Origin: Streptomyces sp. WAC08241
GTDB lineage: Bacteria; Actinomycetota; Actinomycetes; Streptomycetales; Streptomycetaceae
Reading direction: 5' to 3'
DNA: 64,000 bases
NCBI GenBank assembly: GCA_007858575.1
Contig: CP042279.1
Coordinates: forward strand, 1,736,001-1,800,000
The translations under genes were made by a program, and so were the position numbers. This document shows positions 1-11,574 of this stretch, in pieces. The notes beneath the pieces were generated by a model. It was not told the origin of the DNA, searched no databases, and saw only the letters and a program-made list of their open reading frames with translations. Position 1 is the first letter of the stretch. Every line of letters starts with the position of its first letter.

Positions 1-872
1 CGGCGTGCGCAGGACGATCACCGGCCACCTCGGCTGCTCGCCCGGCTCGCCGTCGCGGGCCTTCCGCTGGACGTCCCGGATGCGGTCGAGCGCGGTGTCC
101 ATCGCCGCTGCCATCGCCCGGTGGACCCGGCGCGGGTCGTCGCCGCTCACGTGCAGCGGTTCGTGGCCGTAGCCGCGCAGCAGCTCGTCGAGCTCCGCCT
201 CGGGGAGCCGGGCGAGCACGGTGGGGTTCGCGATCTTGTAGCCGTTGAGGTGCAGGATCGGTAGGACGGCCCCGTCGTGGACGGGGTCGAGGAACTTGTT
301 CGCGTGCCAGGACGCGGCGAGCGGCCCCGTCTCCGCCTCGCCGTCACCGATGACGCAGGCCACCAGGAGGTCCGGGTTGTCGAGGGCGGCACCGTAGGCG
401 TGGGACAGGGAGTAGCCCAGCTCGCCGCCCTCGTGGATCGAACCGGGGGTCTCGGGCGCCACGTGGCTCGGCACCCCGCCGGGGAAGGAGAACTGCCGGA
501 ACAGCCGGGCCATGCCTCCTCGTCCCGGCTCACGTCCGGGTAGACCTCGCTGTAGCTGCCCTCCAGCCAGGAGTTCGCGACCACGGCCGGGCTGCCGTGG
601 CCGGGCCCCCACACGCACAGGGCGTCGAGGCCGCGGTTCCGGATCACCCGGTTGAGGTGGGTGTGCACGAGGTTCAGCCCCGGGGACGTGCCCCAGTGTC
701 CGAGCAGCCGGGGCTTGATGTGCTCCGGTTCCAGGGGTTTGCGCAGCAGCGGGTTGTCCATCAGGTAGATCTGTCCGACGGCGAGGTAGTTGGCCGCCCG
801 CCAGTGGGCGTCGAGCGCGTCGATCTCCTCGTCGGTCGGGGACGCGCCGTTCGAGCGCCTGTTCTTGCGCAT
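1..872 (-). CDS. xfp: Phosphoketolase, N-terminal part (cut by window edge)
   Basis: Thiamine-diphosphate enzyme that splits xylulose-5-P or fructose-6-P with phosphate into acetyl phosphate and an aldose phosphate. The first ~290 of the usual ~800 residues are present. The start ATG lies 6 nt after GGAGGA. Visible family signatures are [27 protein letters not shown] and WGPGHG, then [21 protein letters not shown] and the ThDP-type [11 protein letters not shown]. One frame break near 510 lies between DEE and the MARLFRQF segment and fits a C3 run read as C2. The remainder lies beyond position 1. The family call is very secure; I cannot separate the Xfp and Xpk substrate classes. Confidence 0.93.
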
Positions 873-1138
873 GTCTCCTCCGTCGTCTGCCTCGTGTGGG
901 CCGGGTGCCCGTACGGCCTCGTACGGCCTCGTGTGCGCGGACGCGGTCGCCCGGCCGACCGGCCCCGGTGTCCTCCGGGGCGTCTGCCCGCGCGCCGCCC
1001 CGGACACGCCCCGCTCCGGGCGCGCACGCCCCATGGTGGTGCGCGAACCGCCCGGAGGGGGCGTGACACAGGGCGGTGCGCCCGCAAGAGGGGCCGGACG
1101 GGTCAGAGGAACCGGACGGGCCGGGGCTCCCGTGCGTC
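873..1138. other. Intergenic region upstream of the phosphoketolase gene
   Basis: This stretch separates the phosphoketolase start from the 3' end of the MFS gene, both on the minus strand. It must hold the phosphoketolase promoter, but I see no convincing -10/-35 pair. It contains an adjacent duplication of the 10-mer GTACGGCCTC (around 910-930). No coding frame here has a protein-like product. Confidence 0.4.
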
Positions 1139-2403
1139 TCAGCGGGCGCGGAAGGCCCGCAGGGCGGAAGGGGTGACGTGCCTGAGGAACGGCACCGGGG
1201 TCACCGCGACGGCCACCGCGAAGACGCCGAAGGCGAGCCGCGTGCCGCCCCACTCGGCCAGGAGCCCGACCAGGGCCGCGCCCAGCGGCATGGCGCCGAA
1301 GCTGAAGAGCCGGGCCGCCGCGCCGTAGCGGCCGAGCATCTCGTCGGGGACGACGCGCTGGGTGAGGGTGCGGGCGTTGACCGTCCAGAGCGTGCCGCCC
1401 ATGCCGCCGAGGAAGGCCCCGGCCGCCACGGCCCGGATGTCGGTGGTCAGGGCGGGCAGGGCCACCATCAGGGCGGTGCCGACCAGATCGGCGAACATCG
1501 CCCAGCGCGCGCCGAGCAGCCGGTTCACCCGGGTGACGACCGCCGCGCCCACGAGCCCGCCGACGCCGAGGGCGCTGAGCACGATGCCGTACTCCCGGGG
1601 CCGAGCGCCATGTCCTGCTGGGCGTAGAGCGGCATGAGCGCCAGCCAGGCGCCCCAGACGGCGGCGAGCACGGCGACGATCAGCGACAGCGTGCGCAGCA
1701 CCCGGTCCCGCCACAGGAACCGCATCCCCTCGGCGATCCGGGCGTTGACCGGGACGGCCACCGCGTCCGGGGCGGGCGCGGGGCCCGGAAACGGCCCACC
1801 AGGAGGAACAGGGAGAGGGCGGCGAGGGCGTACGCGACGCTCGTCGCCCCCAGGGCGAACCTCGTCCCGGCGGCCAGCAGCAGTCCGCCGACGAAGGGCC
1901 CGGCGAACTCCTGGCCGACGGTCTCGGCCCCCACCATCCAGGCGTTGGCGCCCTCGCACCGTTCCGCCGGCACCGCGGCCGGGACCAGGGCGGAGGCGGC
2001 GGTCGAGGCGAGGACGTCGGCGACGCCGAGGACCGCCCCGGCGCCCAGGAGCACCCCGAGGGTGAGGCCGCCGCCCGCGGCGGAGGCGGTGAGCAGGGCC
2101 GTCGCCGCCAGCCGTGCTCCGTTCGCGCACCAGAGGAGCAGCCGCCGGTCGAAGCGGTCGACGAGCACGCCGACGTGCAGGGCCACGAGCAGCCAGGGCA
2201 GCGTGAGGGTCAGCGAGACGGCGGTGACCTCGGCGGGAGACCCGGTGAGCCGGGCGGCGAGCACCGGAGGGCCGTCTTCACCACCCCGTCGGCGAGGTTG
2301 GTGACGGCGGTGAAGCCGACCAGGACCGGGGTGTTGCGGCGCCGGGGTCGGCCCGGCCGGGACTCCCGGCGGTCTTCGTCGCTCCGGGCGGCGCTGTGAG
2401 CAT
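1139..2403 (-). CDS. MFS transporter (probable drug/metabolite exporter)
   Basis: About 421 residues, a normal length for a 12-helix major facilitator. Start ATG at 2403 follows GGGGAGA. Frame-corrected reading gives [40 protein letters not shown] with the loop 2-3 [10 protein letters not shown] motif, then [30 protein letters not shown] and the C-terminal [20 protein letters not shown]. This resembles the EntS-like exporter group. Breaks lie near 2345, 2268, 1795 and 1600, each one base short. It is transcribed divergently from a CGNR regulator across a 121-bp spacer with two similar operator-like sites, so local control is likely. Substrate unknown. Confidence 0.85.
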
Positions 2404-2419
2404 GATTCTCCCCTAACCA

Positions 2420-2493
2420 TCAAACGCTTTAGCCGGTGAGACCACTCTGGCGTACGGCCGACCGGTCCGCAACCGTCTAAACGTTTGACCGGT
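2420..2493. promoter_or_regulatory. Two operator-like direct repeats in a divergent promoter region
   Basis: TCAAACGCTTTAGCCGGT (2420-2437) and TCTAAACGTTTGACCGGT (2476-2493) are near-identical apart from one extra base, and each has an AAACG(C)TTT palindromic core. They flank the spacer between the MFS gene (minus) and the CGNR gene (plus), one close to each start. The AT-rich cores stand out from the GC-rich surroundings. A bound regulator, perhaps the CGNR protein, could control both directions; that part is inference. Confidence 0.55.
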
Positions 2494-2524
2494 AGGATGG
2501 GGGAGGTCCGCGGAAGGAGTCGTC

Positions 2525-3062
2525 ATGCTGGAGCCGCCCGCCCCGGCCGTCCTCGTGGAGGCCTTCGCCAACACGGTCGACGTGGAGGAGGGGAGCGACG
2601 AGATCGCCACCCCGGCCGGGCTCGCCGCCTGGCTGGAGGGACGCGGCCTGCTCGACGCGCCCGGCACGGTCCCCGACGGGATCCACCGCGACTACCTGGC
2701 CCTGCGCGCCGGCCTCCGCGAGGAGCTGGGGCCCACGTCGGCGACGCCCCCGACCCCGCCCTGCTCGCCGAGGCGGACCGGGTCCTCGCCGGGCACCCGG
2801 TGCGGATCACGGCCCACGGCGTCCTGACCCCTCGGCCGGACTCTCCCCGCAGCGCGCACCGCTGGCACGGATCGCCATCGCCTGGAGCGAACTGGTCGCG
2901 ACCGGGGACGCCGCCCGGCTCAAGCGCTGCGCCGAGCACACCTGCGGATGGGCCTTCTGGGACGTGTCGAAGAACCGGAGCCGCCGCTGGTGCTCCATGC
3001 GGGTGTGCGGGAACCGCAACAAGTCCCGGGCCTACGCCTCCCGGCAGCGGCGGGCGACCTGA
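2525..3062 (+). CDS. ABATE/CGNR zinc-finger family regulator
   Basis: About 179 residues. Start ATG follows GGAAGGAG at 2513-2520. The N-terminal half (FANTVDVEEGSDEIATPAGL, then LREELG) fits the ABATE ligand-like domain. The C-terminus carries the CGNR zinc finger with cysteines in the order CAEHTCGWAFWDVSKN, then RRWCSMRVCGNRNKSRAY. Proteins of this family are presumed transcription regulators of stress or efflux genes. Breaks near 2742 and 2826. It is divergent from an MFS exporter, a common regulator-target arrangement. Confidence 0.85.
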
Positions 3063-3090
3063 GACGCGACTCCTCCGCGGAACGGGCCCG

Positions 3091-3196
3091 AGGCTCCGGC
3101 GTACGGGAGCGGTGTGGGGCCCCGGCATGCGGGAACGGCTCCGAGGCTCCGGCGTACGGGAGCGGTGTGGGGCCCCGGCATGCGGGAACGGCTCCG
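3091..3196. repeat. Tandem 53-bp direct repeat, two copies
   Basis: A 53-bp unit starting AGGCTCCGGCGTACGGGAGC is repeated exactly at 3091-3143 and 3144-3196, followed by a degenerate part-copy to about 3225. Each unit is itself two related half-units around CGTACGGGAGCGG and CATGCGGGAACGG. It lies between the CGNR gene stop and the MpaB-family gene start. It is not convincingly coding. Confidence 0.85.
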
Positions 3197-3263
3197 ACGC
3201 CCGGTCGTACGGGAACGGTACGGACCGGCTCTCCCGCCCCCGTTCCGGCGTAGCCTGAACGCC

Positions 3264-4175
3264 ATGACGCAGGACGCCGACCCCGGACTCTTCGGGCCCC
3301 GCTCCGTGACCTGGCAGCTCCACAGCGACCCGGTGATGTGGATCGCCGGCGTCCGGGCCCTCTGGCTCCAGGCGCTGCACCCCGTCGCCGTCCGCGGCGT
3401 CATGATCAACAGCAGCTTTCGGCAGGACCCCTGGGGCCGCCTGATGCGGACCGCGAACTTCGTCGGGACCCTCAGCTACGGCACCACCGCCGCGGCGGAG
3501 GAGGCCGGCGCCCGCGTCCGCCGGATCCACCGGCGGCTCGGCGTGGACGATCCCGAACTGCTGCTCTGGGTCCACTGCGCCGAGACCGACTCGTACCTCT
3601 CCGTCGCCCGCCGCTCCGGGATCCCGCTCACCGACGCCGCGGCCGACCGCTACGTCGGCGAACACCGCGCCTCGGCCCGGCTCGTGGGCTCGACCCGGAC
3701 GCCGTCCCGGCGTCCACCGCCGAACTCGCCGCCTACTTCGAGGCGGTGCGCCCCGGCTCGCCGCCGGGCCCGACGCCCGGACCGTCGAGGACTTCCTGCG
3801 CCGCCCGCCCGTCGGACCCGCCCTGGTCCCGGCGCGCGAGGTGATCTGGCGGCGCGTCACGGCACTCGCGTACGACACCCTGCCCCCGTACGCCCACGCC
3901 CTCTACGGACGGCCCGCCCCGCCGCCCGGGACCGTCACCCGCCGGCTCGTCGCCACCGCCAACCTCCTGCGCTGCGTCCCTCCGGCCTGCGCTGGAGGCT
4001 GCCGCCCCGGCACGTCCTGCGGGTCGTGGCACGGCTCGGCCCGGAGACGCGACCCGACCCTTGCGCGTACCCCACCCCGTACCCCTTGTCCGACCCGGCG
4101 GCCATACTGGACACACCGGAAAGTGCGCACGGAATCGACGGGGGCGGCGGCACGCGATGGGGGACTCCAGACTGA
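3264..4175 (+). CDS. Oxygenase MpaB family protein (DUF2236)
   Basis: About 300 residues. It starts with FGPRSVTWQLHSDPVMWIAG, followed by RALWLQALHPVAVRGVM and the family heme-ligand-type segment LLWVHCAETDSYLSVARR. C-terminal landmarks are VIWRRVTALAYDTLPPYAHA and LRWRLPPRHVLRVVARL. Relatives are often annotated as latex-clearing-protein-like, heme b-dependent oxygenases; the substrate here is unknown. Breaks near 3690, 3770 and 3985 step the frame back by one base each time. The 3' end is uncertain: the last readable frame stops at 4175, overlapping the start of the kinase gene by 19 nt. Confidence 0.8.
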   Translation: MTQDADPGLFGPRSVTWQLHSDPVMWIAGVRALWLQALHPVAVRGVMINSSFRQDPWGRLMRTANFVGTLSYGTTAAAEEAGARVRRIHRRLGVDDPELLLWVHCAETDSYLSVARRSGIPLTDAAADRYVGEHRASARLVGSTRTPSRRPPPNSPPTSRRCAPARRRARRPDRRGLPAPPARRTRPGPGARGDLAARHGTRVRHPAPVRPRPLRTARPAARDRHPPARRHRQPPALRPSGLRWRLPPRHVLRVVARLGPETRPDPCAYPTPYPLSDPAAILDTPESAHGIDGGGGTRWGTPD

Positions 4176-6496
4176 TCCAGGGCCGGTACCGCCTGCACGA
4201 GGTCATCGGCCGCGGGGCATGGGCGAGGTGTGGCGCGCCACCGACGAGGCGCTCGGCCGCCGCGTCGCCGTGAAGTGCCTCAAACCCCTCGGTCCGCAGC
4301 AGGACCCCCACGCCCGCGACGTGGTGCGCGAGCGCTTCCGGCGCGAGGCCCGGGTGGCCGCCGCGCTCCAGCACCGCGGCATCACCGTCGTGCACGACTT
4401 CGGCGAGTACGAGGGCGTGCTCTTCCTCGTCATGGAGCTTCTGGAGGGCCGCAACCTCAGCCAGCTCCTCGCGGCCAACGCCCAGAACCCGCTGCCCGTC
4501 CAGGACCTCGTCGAGATCACCGACCAGGTCGCCGACGCCCTCGCGTACACGCACCACCAGGGCATCGTGCACCGCGACCTGAAGCCCGCGAACATCATGC
4601 GGCTGCGGGACGGCACGGTGAAGATCTGCGACTTCGGAATAGCGCGACTCGGCGCCGACATGGGCTTCACCTCCAAGCTCACCGGGACCGGCATCGCCAT
4701 GGGGACGCCCCACTACATGTCCCCGGAGCAGATCGGCGGCGGCGAGGTCGACCACCGCAGCGACCTCTACTCGCTGGGGTGCGTGCTGTACGAACTCGCC
4801 ACCGGCGCCCCGCCCTTCGACCTCGGCGACTCCTGGGCGATCCTCATCGGGCACCGGGACACGGTGCCGCGCCCGCCGCGCGCCCACCGGGCCGAGCTGC
4901 CCGACTACTTCGACCGCCTCGTCGTCGACCTGCTCGCCAAGGTCCCCGAGGAGCGGCCGGCCGACGCGGGCGACCTGCGCCGCCGGATCGTCTCGGGCCG
5001 CGCGGGCCCGTCCCCGTTCGGATCGCCGTCCGGCGTGCCCGGGCAGTCGCCCCTTCCGCCGACCCGGCCCGTGCCGGGCGGCACCGGGCCCGCCTCCGGA
5101 CCCGGCCCCGGTCCCGCCGCGCCCGCGCCCGCGTGGGCCCGCGGGATGGCCGCCGGACACCGCCCGGCTGCCGCTGCCGCCGGCGGCCCGCGTCCGGCCG
5201 CCCACGACCCCGCCGCGGCCGTCCTCACCACCGAGTGGACCACCGCCGCATCCGCCACCGCCGCACCCGCCACCTTGGCGTCCGCACCCGCCACCGCCGC
5301 GCCCGTCACCCCGGCGTCCGCACCCGCCACCACCGCGTTCGCCCCGGCCGCGCCCCCCGCCGAACTGGTCGCGGTGCTCGCCGGCCGGTACCGGGCCGGA
5401 ATGGGCCTCGGCAGGCTCGGCCGCTGGGGCGAGGCCGAGGCGGTGCACTGCCCGTCGCCGAGGACCGCTCACGGGTCCTCGGCCCCGACCACCCCGACAC
5501 CCTCGCCAGCCACTACGAGGTCGGCTTCGCCCTCGCCCGCCTCGACCGACCCGCCGACGCCCTGCACGCCTTCGACCGGGTCGCCCGCGCCCGCGCCCGC
5601 GTCCTCGGCGAGGACCACCCCGACACGCTCGCGGCGCGGCAGGAACGGGCGTACGCGCTCGGCCGCCTCGGACGGCACCCCGAGGCGTACGAGCTGTACG
5701 TCGAGGTGCTCGCCGCCCGCGAGCGCACCGTCGGCCCCGACCACCCCGACACCCTGCGCTGCCGCCACAACCTGGCGTTCACCCTCGGCCGTCTCGGCCG
5801 CCTGGAGGAGGCGCACCGCACGGCGCACGAGGTCGCGGAGGCGCGGGCCCGGCTGCTCGGCCCCGCCCACCCCGACACCCTGGCGACCCGCCAGGAGGTC
5901 GCCCACGTCCTCGGGCGCCTGGGGCGCGGCGAGGAGGCGCTCGCCCAGTACCGCGCGGTCGCCGAGGCGCGCGCCTCGGCCCTCGGCGCCGACCACCCGG
6001 AGACCCTCGCCGCCCGCTACGAGACCGGCGTCTTCCTCGGGCGGCTCGGACAGGCCGCGGACGCCCTGGACGTCTGCCGCGACCTCGTCGCCGCCCGCAC
6101 CCGCGCCCAGGGCGCCGACGGGCCCGAGACCCTGCGCGCCCGCCACGCCCTCGCCGTCAACCTCGGCCGGCTCGGGCGCTGGGAGGAGGCGCTCGCGGAG
6201 TCCCGGGCCGTCCACGCCGACCGGGAGCGCGTCCTGGGCGCCGACCACCCGGACACCCTCCTCAGCCGCCGCGAGACCGCCGTCGCCCTCGGCCGCCTCG
6301 ACCGCTGGAAGAGGCCCTGGACACCCACCGCGCCGTCGCCGCCGCCCGCACCCGGCTCCTCGGCCCCGCCCACCCCGACACCGTCGCCGCCCTGGAGGAC
6401 GGGGCCCACTGCCTCGAACGGCTCGGCCGGCCCGCCGAGGCCGCCGCCCTCCTCCTCGGAGCGGCCACACCGCCCCGGGGAGCGGCCCCGGCCTGA
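4157..6496 (+). CDS. Serine/threonine protein kinase fused to TPR-like repeats
   Basis: About 780 residues. The N-terminal ~275 residues form a Hanks-type kinase: glycine loop after VIGRG, VAVKCLK lysine, catalytic HRDLKPANI, DFGIARLG, and MSPEQ with a short activation loop. A Pro/Ala/Thr-rich linker of ~140 residues follows. The C-terminal ~370 residues hold about eight or nine ~42-residue repeats with the recurring signature LGPDHPDTL, typical of the TPR_10/TPR_12 kinesin-light-chain type. I see no transmembrane helix, so a soluble kinase that binds partners through the repeats is inferred. Breaks near 4217, 5450 and 6308. Confidence 0.9.
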
Positions 6497-6570
6497 CCCG
6501 CCGGGCGGGAGCTGCCTCCCACGGGAGGCGACGGCCCCGCCCCTTCCCCGCCTCCCGCCCGCGTGTGAGC

Positions 6571-8156
6571 ATGAGCCATGGCCGCCCCCGCCCCGCTCCC
6601 CGGAGCCCCGCACCCGCCCCCTCGTACGACGTCGTGGTCGTCGGGGCGGGCACAACGGGCTCGTCGCCGCCGCCTACCTGGCCCGCGCCGGGCGGACCGT
6701 CCTCGTCCTGGAACGGCTCGGTTCCACGGGCGGGCGGCCGTCTCCACCCGCCCGTTCGCCGGGGTGGACGCACGCCTCTCCCGGTACTCGTACCTCGTCT
6801 CGCTCCTCCCGGAGAAGATCGTCCGGGACCTCGGCCTGAGGTTCGAAGTGCGGAAGCGGTCCGTCTCCTCGTACACCCCGAAGGGCGACGGCGGTCTCCT
6901 CGTCGGCGGCGGTCCCGAGCGCACCCGCGCCTCCTTCGCCGCCCTGACCGGCTCCGACCGCGAGTATGAGGCCTGGCGGGCGTTCTACGCCCGCACCGGC
7001 CGGGCCGCCCGCCGGATCTTCCCCACCCTCACCGAACCGCTCCCCACCCGCGCCGAGTTGCGCGCCCGCGTCGACGACGCCGACACCTGGCGGATGCTCT
7101 TCGAGGAGCCCCTCGGCATCGCGGTGGAGAAGGACTTCGCCGACGACCTGGTCCGCGGCGTCGTCCTCACCGACGCCCTCATCGGCACCTTCGCCGACGC
7201 CCACGACCCCACCCTCCTCCAGAACCGCTGCTTCCTCTACCACGTCATCGGCGGCGGCACCGGCGACTGGGACGTGCCCGTGGGCGGCATGGGCGCGCTC
7301 ACCGACGCCCTCGCGGACGCGGCCCGCGCCGCCGGGGCCCGGTTGCGCACCGGCCACGAGGTCACCCGGATCGAGACCGACGGACGCCGCGCCGAGGTCA
7401 CGTACCGCACGGCCGACGGCGAAGGGACCGTCGAGGCCGGCCACGTCCTCGTCAACGCCTCCCCGCGCGACCTCGCCGCCCTCCTCGGCGACCCGCCCCG
7501 CCCGCCCCCCCGAGGGCGCCCAGCTCAAGGTCAACATGCTGCTCACCCGGCTGCCCAGGCTCCGGGACCGCTCCGTCGACCCCCGCGAGGCCTTCGCCGG
7601 CACCTTCCACATCGCCGAGGGGTACGGGCAGTTGGCCACCGCCCACGCCGAGGCGGCCGCCGGGCGCCTGCCCACCGCCCCGCCCTCCGAGATCTACTGC
7701 CACTCCCTCACCGACCCGACGATCCTCGGCCCGGACCTCGCCGCCCGGGGGTACCAGACCCTCACCCTCTTCGGACTGCACGCCCCCGCCCGGCTGTTCG
7801 CCGCCGACAACGACGGCGCCCGCGCCGCGCTCCTCGCGGCCACCCTCGCCCAGCTCGACGCCCACCTGGACGAGCCGATCACCGACTGCCTCGCCCCCGA
7901 CGCCGACGGGCGGCCCTGCATCGAGGCGAAGACCCCGCTCGACCTCGAACGCGACCTGCGGCTGCCCGGCGGCCACATCTTCCACCGCGACCTCTCCTTC
8001 CCCCACGCGGACGAGCCGGCCCACGGAGAGGACAGCGGCCGCTGGGGCGTCGGGACCCGCCACGCCAACCTGCTCCTCTGCGGCGCGGGCGCGGTCCGGG
8101 CGGGGAGTGAGCGGCATCCCCGGCCACAACGCGGCGATGAGCGTCCTGGGCGGTGA
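6571..8156 (+). CDS. FAD-dependent oxidoreductase, phytoene-desaturase-like
   Basis: About 529 residues. The N-terminal dinucleotide-binding fold reads SYDVVVVGAG then HNGLVAAAYLARAGR and VLVLERL. The middle has YSYLVSLLPEKIVRDLGL, and the C-terminal FAD signature is LLLCGAGAV with GIPGHNAAMSVL. This is the actinobacterial NAD(P)/FAD oxidoreductase group related to CrtI and mammalian PYROXD2; substrate unknown. Breaks lie near 6650, 6730, 8105 and 8150. One event at 7505-7511 goes the other way: a C7 run that reads correctly as C6. Start ATG 6571 was chosen because it is in frame with the Rossmann motif. Confidence 0.85.
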
Positions 8157-8357
8157 CGCCCCCGAGGGTGAGCGCCGTGCCCGCGTGTTGACGCCGGGCC
8201 GCCCCCGCCCGGGGTGTGAAGCTGATCTGCGAGCGCGCTTAAGAAATCCTCGATGGACCGGGGCCGCGCGTACGGGAGATTCTCTTCCAGGGATCTTGGG
8301 CGCACAGCCCTGCCCTCACCCCCGCATCACAGGACACGCACGTCGGGAGCCGTTGCA

Positions 8358-9391
8358 TTGAAGGCACTGGTCAAGCTGAAGGCGGAGCCGGGACTCTGGC
8401 TCACGGACGTGCCCGAGCCGGAGACCGGCCCCGGAGACGTCCTCATCAAGGTCAAGCGGACCGGCATCTGCGGCACCGACCTGCACATCCGTTCCTGGGA
8501 CGGCTGGGCGCAGAAGACGATCGCCACCCCGCTGACGCTCGGCCACGAGTTCGTCGGCGAGGTCGTCCACACCGGCCGTGACGTCGCCGACATCGCCGTC
8601 GGCGACCTGGTCAGCGGCGAGGGCCACCTCGTCTGCGGCAAGTGCCGCAACTGCCTGGCCGGCCGCCGCCACCTCTGCCGCGCCACCGTCGGCCTCGGCG
8701 TCGGCCGCGACGGCGCCTTCGCGGAGTACGTCGTGCTCCCCGCCTCCAACGTGTGGGTGCACCGCGTCCCCGTCGACCTCGACGTCGCCGCGATCTTCGA
8801 CCCTTCGGCAACGCCGTCCACACCGCGCTCTCCTTCCCGCTCGTCGGCGAGGACGTCCTGGTCACCGGCGCGGGCCCGATCGGCATCATGGCCGCCGCCG
8901 TCGCCAAGCACGCCGGCGCCCGCAACGTCGTCATCACCGACGTCAGCGAGGAGCGCCTCGACCTCGCCCGCAAGACGGGCGTCACCCTCGCCCTGAACGT
9001 CGCCGAGCGGACCATCGCGGACGGCCAGCGCACCCTCGGGCTCAAGGAGGGCTTCGACGTCGGCCTGGAGATGTCCGGCAATCCGCACGCGATGCGCGAC
9101 ATGGTCGCCAACATGACCCACGGCGGCAAGATCGCCATGCTGGGCCTGCCCAGCGAGGACTTCGCCGTCGACTGGGCCAAGATCGTCACCTCCATGATCA
9201 CGGTCAAGGGCATCTACGGCCGCGAGATGTTCGAGACCTGGTACGCGATGTCGGTGCTCCTGGAGGGCGGCCTCGACCTCGCCCCCGTGATCACCGGCCG
9301 GTACGCGTACACCGACTTCGAGGCCGCCTTCGACGACGCGGCCTCCGGCAAGAGCGGCAAGATCATCCTCGACTGGACTGCGGGAGCCTGA
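8358..9391 (+). CDS. tdh: L-threonine 3-dehydrogenase
   Basis: Zinc-dependent NAD+ enzyme oxidising L-threonine to 2-amino-3-ketobutyrate; about 343 residues, matching the family. It begins at TTG ([15 protein letters not shown]). Catalytic zinc motif [26 protein letters not shown], structural zinc cysteines C-x2-C-x2-C in [16 protein letters not shown], and the NAD loop [12 protein letters not shown] are all visible. One break near 8803, in the [12 protein letters not shown] segment. The kbl gene follows after 3 nt, so the two form the standard threonine-degradation operon. Confidence 0.97.
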
Positions 9392-9394
9392 CCC

Positions 9395-10590
<1,196 letters not shown>

Positions 10591-10599
10591 GACCCGGTC

Positions 10600-10622
10600 C
10601 CGGACCCCGGCCCAGGGTCCGG
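10600..10622 (+). terminator. Hairpin after the tdh-kbl operon
   Basis: Arms CCGGACCC and GGGTCCGG enclose a 7-nt loop, starting 10 nt after the kbl stop. There is no T-run, which is usual for Streptomyces terminators. Confidence 0.5.
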
Positions 10623-10653
10623 AGCAGGCCCTCCGGCCTGCGAGACTGGGGGC

Positions 10654-11553
10654 ATGATCGAAGCGCGGCGGTTGCACATCCTCCGTGCGGTGGCCGACCA
10701 CCGCACGGTCACGGCGGCGGCCGCCGCCGCTCTACCTCACCCCTCCGCCGTCTCCCAGCAGCTCGCCGCCCTGGAGCAGGAGACCGGTCACCGCCTGGTC
10801 GAGCGCAGCGCCCGGGGCGCCCGCCTCACCCCGGCCGGCGAGATCCTGCTCCAGCACGCCAACGCCGTCCTGGCCCAACTGGAGCGCGCCGAGGCCGAGC
10901 TCGCCGCCTACGGCTCCGGCGAGGCAGGCACGGTCACGGTCGCCGCCTTCGCCACCGGCATCGGCCTCGTGGTCGCTCCCGCCCTCACGGCGCTCGCCCG
11001 CACCGCGCCCGGCATCCGGGTCCGGGTGCGGGACGCCGAGGGCGACGAGAGCCTGCTTATGGTCCTGGACCGGCAGGTGGACGTGGCCGTCGCCGTCGAG
11101 TACCGGGGCGCGCCGGGCGAGGACGACGACCGGCTCACCCGCGTCCCGCTCTACGCCGAGCCCTTCGACGCGGTCCTGCCGGCCGGCCATCCCCTGGCGG
11201 CCGGCGATCGGTCGCGCTCGCCGCCCTCGCCAAGGACGACTGGATCGGGCAGTCCACCGGCAACCCCTGCCACGACGTCACCGTCCTGGCCTGCGAGTAC
11301 GCCGGCTTCGCCCCCGTTTCGCGCACGTCTCCGACGACTTCCGCGCCGTCGTCGCCCTCGCCTCCGCCTCCGCCGGAGTCGCCCTCGTGCCCCGCTCGGC
11401 ACTGCGCGGGACGGACCTCACGGGCGTCGAGATCCGCCCCGTGGACGGGGTGGCCCCCACCCGCCGGGTCTTCGCCGCGGTACGGCGCGGAGCCGAGGAA
11501 CACCCCTGATCAGCCCGTTCCTGACGGAGCTGCGCACGGCGGCGGCCGACTGA
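10654..11553 (+). CDS. LysR-family transcriptional regulator
   Basis: About 300 residues. The N-terminal winged HTH reads [20 protein letters not shown], then [20 protein letters not shown] and the turn [13 protein letters not shown]. The effector domain has [35 protein letters not shown] and [12 protein letters not shown]. Breaks near 11208, 11318 and 11506; correcting the last gives a C-terminus ending LRTAAAD at 11553 instead of an early stop at 11509. The helix segment [11 protein letters not shown] differs from the usual LxLTPSAVSQQ, perhaps through compensating errors. Being 63 bp after kbl, it may control threonine breakdown, but that is inference. Confidence 0.88.
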   Translation: MIEARRLHILRAVADHRTVTAAAAAALPHPSAVSQQLAALEQETGHRLVERSARGARLTPAGEILLQHANAVLAQLERAEAELAAYGSGEAGTVTVAAFATGIGLVVAPALTALARTAPGIRVRVRDAEGDESLLMVLDRQVDVAVAVEYRGAPGEDDDRLTRVPLYAEPFDAVLPAGHPLAAGDRSRSPPSPRTTGSGSPPATPATTSPSWPASTPASPPFRARLRRLPRRRRPRLRLRRSRPRAPLGTARDGPHGRRDPPRGRGGPHPPGLRRGTARSRGTPLISPFLTELRTAAAD

Positions 11554-11574
11554 GGATTCCCGGGCCCGAGCCGG

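Noticed and set aside
3091-3225. CRISPR array
   Set aside because: The copies are directly adjacent, with no unique spacers and no cas genes nearby.
3733-5472. Long antisense open frame opposite the kinase
   Set aside because: It is the complement of kinase codons and has no domain-like segments.
3841-6969. A long plus-strand frame across the MpaB, kinase and FAD genes
   Set aside because: Only its kinase section is protein-like. The flanks are alternative frames of neighbours reached through frame breaks.
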